From NCBI GenBank assembly GCA_039621445.1, contig CP154956.1:6012170-6076169 (forward strand): a DNA stretch of 64,000 nucleotides, written 5' to 3'. Below the pieces are notes generated by a model. That model did not search any database. It worked only from the letters and a program-made list of their open reading frames with translations, and was not told the origin of the DNA. Origin of the DNA: Euglena gracilis (Eukaryota; Euglenida; Euglenophyceae; Euglenales). Positions within the stretch are counted from its first letter, which is position 1. Each line of letters starts with the position of its first letter. Both the position numbers and the translations under genes were made by a program. Positions 1 to 12,100 of the stretch are shown here, piece by piece.

Positions 1-502
1 TAGAAACACGGTCGGGGAACCGTTCTATGGGGGAAGCAGTGCCTCGCTGGGAATTCCTTCAAACTTTTCACAAAACACTTTAAAAAAGCATGCTGAGACA
101 AAAAACCCACGTCACGCGCACCTTACCAACAAGGTCACCAAGCAGCACAAGGAGATCACGATCCGCTTGGAAATTGAGCTTTTTCAGCAGCAGCTGCATT
201 TCGTCCAGACATCCATGGATGTCGCCCATCAAGATGACACGTCCACCAGGGTTAGCACTATGAAATATACAAACAAGGTGGGAATTGCTCGGGCGGAAAG
301 CAAACCTGAGTGCCTTGCGCACCAGCGGCGGTGCAAAATCACGCTTCTTCATTCGGGCTGGGCTCCGTGCGAAGAGGAAGATGCTGTGGGGGTCAACCCG
401 CATGAGGAGGACGAGGACGGGGACCGCCACCACAAAGGACAAGAGCATCGTTTGGTAGAAGGAAAGGCGGCCATTCGAGGCTGCCATCGTCGACAAAAGC
501 AA
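1..502 (-). CDS. calcineurin-type metallophosphatase, 5' part (partial, off left edge)
   Basis: Exon 1 is complement(127..502); exon 2 is complement(<1..24) and runs off the window. The protein starts with a hydrophobic anchor (about residues 18-35, rich in L, V and F). After a basic/Pro linker comes GRVILMGDIHGCLDEM (GDIHG at about 93-97), the first metal-binding motif of PPP/ApaH-like phosphatases, and then LLGDLV (about 121-125). Splicing at G|GTAAGG to an exon after ...CCCCATAG gives GDLVERFPDRV, close to the family's GD-V-RGP motif but with Phe for Gly. The later GNH and H motifs would lie outside. A 48-nt in-frame stretch (about 252-299) has intron-like ends (GTTTGC...TTCATAG), so splicing there would join RKAL to SANPGG. 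The start could be the first or second Met (MLLSTM). Likely a type II membrane-anchored protein phosphatase or Ap4A-hydrolase relative; its substrate is unknown. Confidence 0.62.
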
Positions 503-1753
503 AGGTGAGGGGCTGAGGAGGGAGATGGCTAGTGCAGTGTGGTGTTTGTGGAACTGGTTGGATCACCCCAACCCCTGAATCCAAACCCCGAGCATGAATC
601 CATTCAATTTTGCCCATATCAAGATAAATCCAGTATTTCGGTGTCTTTTGCCAATGCACAGCCAAAACAAAAGGCAAAATTCCCACACAAACCACTATTT
701 GATGGACACATTGGTTGTTTACTTTTCTCGCCATTTTTAAAAACAATCACGGTTCTTATTTTGTTTTTCATTCTCAAATAAACATATATTTTGTAGTTAT
801 ATATTTATTCCTATCGTTTTTGGTCTTTCTCTTTACATTGCATTCAATCAGGAAAAACAAAACACAATATATCGGTCGAAAATATATCGGTCGAAAATAT
901 CCGGTTCTGCAGAACCCGAACTTGCTTCTGGACACCAACATTGAAAGTTGTGCTTGCCGCCGCAAATTCCTTGTTTGGTAGGGGTGAAGGAATGCTTGTG
1001 CTCACAAAATACAAGCGAGGCTTCACACACATAGATTCAGACCCCAGGGGGGGGGTCCACCTACAACCACCCTCCCAAAAGCACTCAAAATCCACAGAAA
1101 TACCGTTGAAATAAAAATCTGACCCGGCCCGGAGATCCACGGTGCACCACACCATGGATCAAGCGGCCCCAACCCATCCATCCATTCTCAAAACCCACTT
1201 CATCTAGGGGAGGGGTCATGCAGGCATTAAATGAAAATATGTTCACATACTTCCAACTTAACACATCAGAAATTTCATTTTTAAGTCCGTTTTCTTTGAA
1301 AACCAGTCAGTCCCCCCGTGGAGGTGTGGTGGGAGGGGCAAGATTCAAATGTGAAAAAGGCAAAAAAAAAATCCCCGCCATGTGTCTTTGCTGATCATTT
1401 ACCGATTCCTCCACAGCCAAAAATCAGCCATTCACTCTTAAGGGGGGGAAAGGGGGGATTGGGCCATCAGCTGGTAATGACAATGAATCTTGGGAAAACA
1501 TCAACAAGAATGTGGCAGCAAAGCAGAATGGTGTGCAAGGTGAAAAACTTTCCACTTTCTTCCTTGAATTATTTCTGCGTCTGAATAGCTGAATTGCAAA
1601 ACTGGGTCACACCTGACTAAGACAATGATCTGACACCATCTGTGAGCATGAATAATATGCACCTTCTTCTCATAAAAACACTCAAATAAATTCCAATTCC
1701 AAATCTGTCAGGGTTAGGGATTAGGGGTAAAGTGAGAGCTAGTGTTCCAATAC
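503..1753. other. intergenic stretch with AT-rich and G/C-run sequence
   Basis: No convincing exon is visible. Positions 1032-1242 hold a degenerate copy of the repeat family that begins CATAGATTCA and ends TTAAATGAA (better copies at 15,747-16,045 and 27,579-27,802). A possible tiny plus-strand exon ends at CAAG|GTGAAA near 1,541, but nothing nearby supports it. Confidence 0.4.
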
Positions 1754-4700
1754 CAGACAATTGGCGTGTCTCCTGCGGCAAATAGGGTTTCCTGCAACCT
1801 TTGTAGCAGAAAAACACTGGATGGATGCGATGTGGTATATACAATGTGGCTGTCCAAAGATGTGACTGGGCAGTCTGCAGCCTACCTCACTGGCCCCGTG
1901 TGGTCAATTAAACCACGAAAGTAGGCACTATCTACACAAGTCACACATAGTTGCTGCAACAGCTCCAGCCGACGAGCGGCGTCTGCAGTTTCATTCATCT
2001 CACCAATGTGTGCCTGAAAGGGAAATAATGGAATTCCGTGTTTGTCACCTGCTGCATTGCATATACTTCTTCACGGTGCCTCTTGTTTATGGTGCCAGCT
2101 TGGTCGACCAGGAAAATGGACCAGAAACAACCCCCTGGTGGTGCACTGGGTGGGGCGGGGTCGAAGAAAAAATATGAACAAAGCAAAGCGAATACTTGAA
2201 AATTTTCTTCCGCCCAACGTGCCCAGTGAAAACAACCCAAATTCTTAAAACCCCAGCAACCATCTGGACCATTTCAGCGAAACACGTGGAAACAAAACAT
2301 CATTTAACGGTGGGTGCATTTTCCAATGGGTGGGTTTTGCCCTGGAAAAAGTGCCCCACCACTAAAATCACTGAGTGAGTCCATAGCAGGCATCCCTCCG
2401 GGGGTTGCTAAACAGAAGCGCTTTCTTCATCCAAAAAGTGTAAAGGTGTTGATTGATGGTCGTAACCAAAGGCCAAAAGAATGTGGATGATACCAGCCCT
2501 TTTGTGCTCTCCAGCCAGCCTGGCCTCCGGCCCGGCTGGGCTGGCTCACCCGACCCGGGGGGGGGGGGGGTCCAGGGGCCCAGACCCACCCACCCATTCC
2601 CACCTGGGGGTCGGGTCGCGCAAGGATTAAATGAATGTATGGCAGGCACACCCTCCCTCTGGGGGCGTTTTGGGTTCTGAACCCAGTCAACCCAGTCAAA
2701 TATCCCATGAAAAATGGCCATTTTCAGACCCGTTGCCTTCAGTGGATGTAAAACCTGACCCCCCCCCCAGGGATGCATGGGAAGCCTTGAGGGGGAGGGG
2801 GTCGGACCCCGCCTCCTACCTCGAAACTGAGGGGGGGGGGGGGGCAAAACATTTTTGGTTTTGTGGACTGGTAAAGCCCCGGATACCAGGCAAAATTTGG
2901 TCAAAAATCCCTGCCTTTTCTTTGAAAATGAATCGAAAAATGCTCGTATTTTGAAATTTTCTCAAAGAATTTAATGTGGAAAACACCAAAACATCAAAAA
3001 ATGGGCAACGTGCTCAAAAGTGAGGGGAAAAGGCGTTTTTTGCTCATTCTCCAGCGCACAGTGCCAGAATAAAGTTTTCGCTGTTTCTGGAATCTGCCAA
3101 GGAGGGGGTTTGTGGGGCGTCTGGACCCCCCTCCCAACATCTGGAGAGGGGGGTCCGGACCACCCCCCTGTCACCTTAACCAGGTTTTGAATGGTGCTGA
3201 GCTCTTTATAGGACTTGCACTCAATGGACGGCCGAACAGACTCGCATTGCGAATTGCGCGTAATTTATATTACACACTTGCAATTTACGGTGACTTTCAA
3301 TGACTTTACAGAAATGTTAACCCCACCACACACCCCATACCCGTTTTGTTGGATTTTTTCGACTTTTTTTTGACCCGGTGTTTTACACAAACTCCATGGG
3401 TTTCGGGCCAAAAACGTGGCGCTGGGGGTCGAAAACCGCTCATTTTTGGCTCAAAAACAGTTTTTCCAGGTCCGTGAGGCCAAAAAGAAACATCGTTTTG
3501 GGCAAAAAAATTTCGCTCTTTTTCACCCAAAATGGCCGAAAACGGCAAAGTCAAAGCAGGTCCAAACTGTGCAAAATGGTCAAAATTGGCCAAAAAATGG
3601 CCGTAACTCGGGCTAGGCAGGGAGTTGCTGGGAAATCAAAATACCGTTGGATAGGGCATTGTAAGGGCTCTAGTTTAGGTCGCCGGATATTTCCTTTGAT
3701 TTTGCTTCATTTTCGAGGGCCAAAATTGGCCGAAAAACGGCTGTAACTCAGGCTACACGAAGAGTTGGGGGGAAAGTGAACCATGGTTGGATAGGGCATT
3801 CCAAGGGTTTCATTTTTGCTCTCCGGACATTTTCTTTGACCGTCTTGTTAGGCTGTCGCTGGCAGCCTAACCGGGACGATAGAGAGTCCCATAGGTTTTG
3901 TTTCAGGTCCCTGGTGATTTCCTTTGATTGACCACCATTTTTGAGATATTTTGAAATTTTCGATCTTTGACCCCGAAATGGCCCAAAAACGGCCAGTCGA
4001 GGGGCAGTGCAGATTTGGAAACGGGCTTAAAATGGCCAGAACTCGTGCAAGCCGTGGAGTTACATAGAAATTGAAATAACCTTAGATTGGGTGTTACAAG
4101 GGCTTCATTTTAGGTCTCTGTAATTTCCTTTAATTTGCCTCCATTTCCGAGATATTTGGAAACCTCGATTCATTGACCCCAAAAACAGCCCAAAATGGCC
4201 CCAGAGATGAGCCAAAATCGGCCGGAAAATGGCCGTAACTTGGGCTACATGAAGAATTGGTTGGATAGGGCATTCCAAGGGCTTCATTTTTGGGTGCCGG
4301 ACGTTTTCTTTGATTTTGCTTCATTGTCGAGATACTTTGAAAAAATTAATTTTCTTTTACCAAAAAACGACCCCAAAAAACGAAACTGGGGGGGGTGGCA
4401 AATCCTTCCCAGTTTGGACCTCGCGGGTGAATAACTCGGCCCTGGTGGGAAGTTGGGGTCAAATGGAGGTGATTCGGAAACTAGGGATCCAGTCGCTCGT
4501 GAGTGAACAGAAAGATTCCGGGAATGGGGCCTCATGGTTATAATAACACCTACCCAGGGGCGAGGGTTCTCCCCCCTTTTCCCTGGTGGTAAACTTCGCT
4601 CTGACTCTGAAGGGATGAGAGCTTGGCGACCCCCCCACTACCACCCTCCTCAAAACCGAAAGGCTTCCCATCCATCCCTGCCCCCAGTAGTTTGAAAGTA

Positions 4701-6076
4701 CATGGTGGGTGTGACCTTCCTCAAAATGAAGCCTGGTGGGAAAAAAAACAGATCCCAACAGATGAGGGGTGCTCGCAAACACACAATGGGGGCGTCAGCC
4801 ACGAGGAGCATCTTCATTACTGCCCACAGAGTTTCAGCTTCAGGCCCACCTTTGACAGCTAGGCCTGTGGAGACAGATGCAGGGTTTAAGAACGACCTCA
4901 ACATCCTGTGAGGTTTACCTTTTCAACAGCAGCCCAACTTTCCAACAGCAGACTATACTGTCCCAGTAATAATAAAAGCCGGAACGAATAATTTTCTTCG
5001 CTTTTCTTTTCTTTAGGAAGCTCTGCCAGGCAATGCCTCTTTGAAACTTTCTCACTTGACCGGCCGAGAAGGTGGCAGGGCTAGGATGGTCAAGTGAGCT
5101 TTATGCCCCTCTCCACGGTCAATTCATGGAACGCCATGTGCTCGTTTCCAAGCTTTCTGCCAACTGCCATTTAGTTAGAGAGCGAAGGAGTTGGGTCTGT
5201 GAAATACTTACAAAGAAGCAAAAACGGGATTACACTGACGTTTTGATCAAAGACATGGCTGACACGGCACGCCAGATCGGTCCAAAAGCGACAAGCAAGA
5301 AGCTCCTAGAGGTGTATTTTGTTGGCTGATTTTTTATTATTTAACCAAAAGACCTAACCCTAACCCTAACCCTAACCCTAACCCTAACCCTAACCCTAAC
5401 CCTAACCCTAACCCTAACCCTAACCCTAACCAAAATATTATGCATGTCACGCAGGTGCCGGAAGGGACAATCCTAGAGTCAATTGAGAAACCTGTGTCTG
5501 ACGATGAAACTGCACTATGTTTCCTCTCAAGACGTTTTGGATGATGTTTCACCAACAGAATACAAGCCATTGAAGAAGAAAAAGATATAATAATAAAAAA
5601 AAGAAAATCATCAATGTTCAGAAAAATGGCTTCTTTAAAGTTGGTGGCGATAGACAAGTTCCTGCCGAACCCCCCCCTCCCCACCTTAGGTCCTAACTTC
5701 AACAGCACCCCACACCTGACTCCATTCCAAACTCTAACCGGTGCAAATGCATGTAGCATATGTGCCTTTGGGAACCTGCCAAAGGCTGTTGCATCAACTT
5801 GGGATTTCGCTGCGGCAATTTGGGATGGGAGAGACCGACGCTTTCTTAACCAACTAAGATGTGCTGTGCAAAGACTTTGTGGACGCCCATTCCACCAAAG
5901 TTAATTTCTGCCCTCCTGATTCAACAGCATTCTTGGGTCAAAATATATATTCCCAGGCAGGCAGACAAGAAAGACTGATGACATACAACAGGCTGACTGG
6001 GTGGCAGGTCGACCGGCAAACAGGCAAGCAGGCAGACATACACAGAAACACACACATGCACACACACTCGCACGCG

Positions 6077-6152
<76 letters not shown>

Positions 6153-9100
6153 ACGTACAAACACGCGTGCACATACACATGCACACACACACACACACAA
6201 CAAACGCTGGCACACATGCACGCACGCGCACGCACGCACGCACGCACGCACGAACCTTGTAGAGCAGTTTCTTGCAAGCGCAGTGAATGTGACGCTCCTA
6301 CCACAGCATCGCGCATGGCCTCGCTGTGTCCGATGATGTCCAGGATGGCTGCCCCAATGGCATCGCACTGCCGATGGACCTGCAACATCGTCAGAGATAA
6401 AGCAGAAAGCACATCAGTATCCGCAGTTGTGGATACCACAGGAAAAAAGGCAAAGACACAAACACAAATTGCTTCTTTTGTGAACAATTATACAGATTTG
6501 TTTTTGTGAACAATTATACAGAATTGGGTTGGGATAAAGAGTCCAGCCTCTCCAGCCAGTGCTTAGCTCTAATCCTAACCCCATTAAAATTAGGAACTTG
6601 AAACAAACCCCACACAATTTCTCGAGGTGGCTGGGTGGCCGAAGAGAAAACTTTGGGGTCCAAAATCGGGGTTGGCCAAAAGCCAGGTCATTTAACTACT
6701 GCCCCACTCCGCCCCAGTGATCATCGATGCAGGACTGTCGTGATAATAATTAACTTGAACTTTGTGCAAAATAATCGGACTGGCAATCGTCAACAGATAA
6801 ACAAGTTGGTGGTAAGTTGTAAGTTGGTGGGATAAGTAAGTTGGTGGGAACAGTCCGGCTCAAATGTGGGTCAAATGGCGTCAAGTAATCTATTGATAAA
6901 ACTCATCCTTTTTAAATTGTCACAAAGCATTTGAGACTTTGAAACAAACCGAGAAAAAAAGACTTCCACAAAATGAAAACACAAGATACCTCTGCTCGGT
7001 CTGGGAGACAGGCATATCCACAAGCTGCAACGTGTTTCCCTTCACTCACTCCATCTGTGTGACAACAACGTGCCTGGATATATTGCACAGAAAAAAAGGA
7101 TGCCAAAAATACCGAAACACCACAAACTCCTTAGGCAAACCTGACTGTACAGCGAACGTGGGTAGTAAATGAATCAAATGAGGGTATAACCCGGAGGGGA
7201 AAAGTCTCGGAAAAATCGGGTGCACGATAGGTCTTCATCCTTTTGGGGCACCCAGTCAGGGCGTCGCCCAAGGGCCCCTGGGGGGAGGTTTCCAGCTGAG
7301 AGGCGGGAAATTCTGGGCTGGCTGGGGGAAAAAAACAACTGGTGCCCCAGCTGGAAATAAGCCCGATCGGGTGCCAAACCGGGGGGCGGGGGATCTGGAG
7401 CTGAAGAAAAGGCTGCTGGCTGGCTGGACAGGGGGAGCATCCCAAAGAGTTTTTCCAGACCTCGATGGGGCAAATTGGGGAGGATTTGGGTTCATTTTGG
7501 GCACCATGAACCCACCAGAAGGGAACTCGTCCGTCTGGATATACAATCTGGAATAATATATTACCCTATTCCACGTGCTCCTGCTGATGCTCTTCGGCAG
7601 AGGCAACCCCCTGGTCCCAGTGATGCTCTTGCCTCCTGCCCTCTCCCCCCCTTTTTTTGTGTATGGGCATGGCCAAAACACAATGCCATGACTAAATTCC
7701 ACTGTGGCATCACGGTCCCGCGAGGGTATATATAAACATGGACGCCAGATGCTGGGCGGTTTCTGTACAGGTTTCGGCCTGGAGATTCAGCATTAAAACA
7801 GGACACAAATCGTCGTGGAGAGATACCTGCACACTGCCTGTTGGACGAAGCCACTGCCTGAAAAGAGAGAACAGACACGCCGCTTATTCTTGTATCCTTT
7901 GGACGTGGCTGTCAAAAGAAAGCATGCCGTGCATGGAGGCATACGCTGTCGATTCTTTTTGCACCACCCCACCACCCCAGGTGCAATTGCGCCAATGAAC
8001 ATTGTTTTGTTGCCAAGGTGGGTGTCACACAACCTCAAAGTGAGTGGGGTGATGGGGCCATCCTGCCACAGAGCTCAACTGGCAGCTGGTGGAAATGCAC
8101 CTGTACTCTTTATCCCATTTATCGAAGACTGCCTCCACAGCGTTTTACAGGAAACAAAAAAAATCACGCAAAGGGGTGGACCTGACCTGGCCTCCAGAAC
8201 ATCACCTCGTGCTGGCAGTTGCCACTATACATCTCTTTAAGGTCCCCCTTAGTTGCACTAAGGCTTCTTATCAGTTTATGGCCGGCGCGAGTTTCACTTC
8301 TGGCCGGGTTCGCTGTGTGGTGAGTGGCCAGGGACCCCACACACCTGCTCTTGTGTTTCTCTGCCTGGCCAGGTGAGCAACTTTGAGACCATTGGGCTGG
8401 CTAGCCCCCCCCCCCCTCTGGGGGGTGGACCCCACCGGGACCTGAGCTGGGCCGGGCAGGGCCGAAATCGGACAATTGCCCAAAAAATGACCTGCAAAAC
8501 ACAGATTTGAAAAAAAAATGATCATCTAACAACCCCCCAAAACAACATTTTGGCCATTTTGGAACATTTTTGGGCTGGACACAGCAAAAAGGGGAGTGCT
8601 GCTGCAGCTGAGCTGGGCGAAAATCGGGGCTGGCAGCAGCAGCCAGGGGTCTGCAAAACCTTAAAGGCATGTGTGTTTTCCGCACAGAAAATGAGGCGAA
8701 CAGGAACGGGGTGTTTTTGTGTAGATTTGTGTGAGTTTTTCACTTTTCCCAACGGTTTTTGGGGGAGCCGGTGTGCAACCAGCAGTTCAAAACCTGAACC
8801 CTACCACAGGGGGGGGGGGAAATTGCACCATGCAATTTTTGCAATTTTGTGCAATTTTCGATTTTCCCGAAATGTGCAATTTTTTGCAATTTTGTGCAAT
8901 AAATTGCACATGGCCCAGGACATTCTGTTTTGGAAAATGTCAGTTTTTGATGCAATTGAGAACTTACCGGGTTTTTTTTTTGCTGGAGGTATTGCAAAAA
9001 CTGGCTCCTACACTGGACATTTACACCCACACCCCCCACCCCCACCCCCCCACACCCCCCACCCCCCCCCCACACTTGACCAGTGTAGGAGCCAGTTTTT

Positions 9101-12100
9101 GCAATATATGGGTAGCAGGGGTAGTTTTTGCTGGGAAACTGATGTGCGTAGTGAAAATTTCCATTCAAAGGCTGTTTATTGTTGGTTTACGTCAGTTTTC
9201 AAACCCAATCGGCCAATTGGCAAAGGAGCAATAGGCGTTCTACAAACAGATTCGTATTTTGTGCCTTGGTAATTTCTAAGTATGAATTGTTGTGTCTTCC
9301 ACTGGATGATGAACAAATTCAGGATGAATGGCGTAAGTATTGCCATCGCATATTGCCACGGCTGATTGTGTTGCAACTTTTTGGGCGAACCGACCAGGTA
9401 GAATTGGCAGAATATGCAGCTTTTCTGGTTTCTGGTATGGCTTTTCTGGTGTGTGCAATTTTGTGCAATTTTGTGCAATTTTGTGCAATTTTGTGCAATT
9501 TTTTGCACTGCAATTTTCGACCTCCCGATGTGCAATTTCTCCCCTCCCTGCCTACCATCCCCCCCAAAAAAAGAAAACTCGTGTTCCTTGTGCAAGTGGG
9601 CAAAAGAACATAAACAACTTCAGTGCGAGATCGACCGTCAAAGATTCAATTTTTCTTTAAGATTCAGAATTTTCCGCTGCACACCGCTTCCAATTCGGCT
9701 ACCCGAAGGTCCCTCTCCGAGATGCTCTCCTCAAACTCCTGCTCTTGCAGCAGCAGCTTCTGCTGGAGCTCCACCACAGGCAATCGTGAAAGCAAAAGAA
9801 AAAGGATTCAAGTGAACGAGCCTATCCCAAATGGAACTCCACCGTGCATGATCAGCTTTTTGACACTCTTAAAATGCTTTCTGGGAGACCTCAAACTCTG
9901 CCCCTTCACAAATGGAAAACCTCCCTCTCACACAAAAATCTGGGCCACAAATGCAAAAAAGCAGTGATCATATTTTTGCAACACGCCTGTCCTCCTGAAG
10001 TGGACATGGCACAAAATTGGAACAAGAAACACCAGTTGCCTGGCTGCGAACCGTCTGCTGGAGATGTGCCACCTCTAAGGGCAGTTCTGCAGGAAGGGGC
10101 AAGACCACTCTCGAAGCGTGCAGTAATTTTCCTCTCATCCAGACTGGGAGATCCCGAAAGACAGCATGTGAGGTGGAAAAAAGATACCAACATCGTTATT
10201 CTGAAAACCAAAAGAACGGGAATAAAAAAAAAACCAAAAGTTTTTTGGGGAACTTGTTGTAGCAAAAAAAGATGAACATTTCACTGAGGCGTGGACAAGA
10301 AAAAAGCATATGTTAAAAAACTTGTCCAAATTAAATAAAGGCCAGAAAAAAAACGAATTTCTCCGAAATAAAATATTTAAACTTTCATCACCTGACCTCA
10401 CGGGAGCAAGCAAAAAAAAACCAAGAAGAGAGCATGAGAAACGGAACAGCGAGGGCACGTTGCCATTTAGGTGCGAAACAATGTGGCGACCAGCTTTGCA
10501 CCTCCTCAGCCCTTTATCACAAAAAGGCTCAGGATGGAAGAAGACACCCAGCTGGATTCCAGACAGTCTGGCCTGCACTGCCACGCGAGAGGCCTCGGAG
10601 ATCCGCACAGCCTCTGCGACAGGCTGAGGGTTCGGGATCGGAACAGGGGGAGCGGGGCTCGGTTTCTTGGGGAGCTCCGTGAAATCTCCGCGGTCACGCA
10701 GCAGGCTTCTGTTCCATTTAAACTTTCATTACAATGAAATGAGCCATCACAGCTCTCAGTTTTTCAAGCCAACACACACAATGGAAATGCTTCAGCACAA
10801 CAGCCTCAGTTGGAGAAATTGTAATAATGGAGGGGGTCAATCAAAAACGGCCAGGAACGCTCATCTTAGGGCTAAAAACATTTATGATGATAAATTCTTC
10901 AATAACAGAACTTCCCACAAAAAATCGACACAAAAAAACATGAAAACAGAGATTTGTAACAAAGACGCAACCTCCGCACGGTGCAGTTGCCTGGGCTGGA
11001 TTATAGAGAATGGCAGCGTGCTTAAAGCTCTTGGGGGGATGGTTGTTGGCGTTGTTGCCGGCCCGCTTACCCATGCCGGGACTGGCCATCACCGGAGCAG
11101 AGGGATGGAGTTTGCGGTTCAACGGTGGCCGCATCCCAGACCGCTGTGCTGCAGCAGAAGAAAACGAGAGCATACAAATGGATAAAATGGATCTGTCTTC
11201 CGCCCTAACCAGAAATTTCACAAGACTGTGGTCCATGAACACTGCAACTGTTGAACTTCTGAAAGTGTTTGCAAAACTGTTTGGAAACGTTAATGAAAGA
11301 CCAACTCTGTGAGTGACATGGATTACACAATCAAGTGTTTCGGTAAGTTGCCAAGGATTGCAAAAATCAATTGGAAGCGGCCTTGATGCGGCATATCGGC
11401 CCTTGCAAGCTTTTGATCGGTGAGGGTTTCGTTTCTTTTCTGTCTCGGTCAGCCTGGAAAGTGAGACTGTTTGGGGGTGTCATGGAAAAAGGCGGGTGTG
11501 GCACAATGCAGTACAAATACAACCTGTGTGTGATGAAGCCCCAATGCGCTTCGCAATTCCCTGTAGGGAAGAAATGCCCATGTGGCATCACATTTCAACT
11601 GCCCTACCACACCGATGAAGGCACTGGGTTGGAGGAGAGAAATTACACCGCAAATGGACACGTGAGCAAAACAAACTATTATCATTAAGCATCTTTCATA
11701 CGCTTGAGTCCCATAAAGCCCAAAAATAATCACCTCTGACCCCAGGGGACGATCTTGATATTGGATGCCATCAAGAAAATGCAGAAAGGTTGTGGAAGAA
11801 AGCGGAAAAATGTCGTTATTTGTTGATTGTTGAAATGCAATGCACATTTCTGCTGGGGGTGATTCAGAAAAATTTCACCTCCGTGACTTTATTTTCATTT
11901 TCATTTTGCAACACTGTTGGATGCTGTCATTCACATTTTTCTAGTGAAAAAAAAAATCCAAAAAATATGCTTTTTGTAACTTTGGGGACACGTTGATCCA
12001 AAAAAAAGGAAAATGCTGGTCCAAAAAAAATATCAAAAATGACAAAAATTTGAACCAAAAAAACTGGTCCAAGGGAAAAATGAGCAAATACAAAAAAAAT

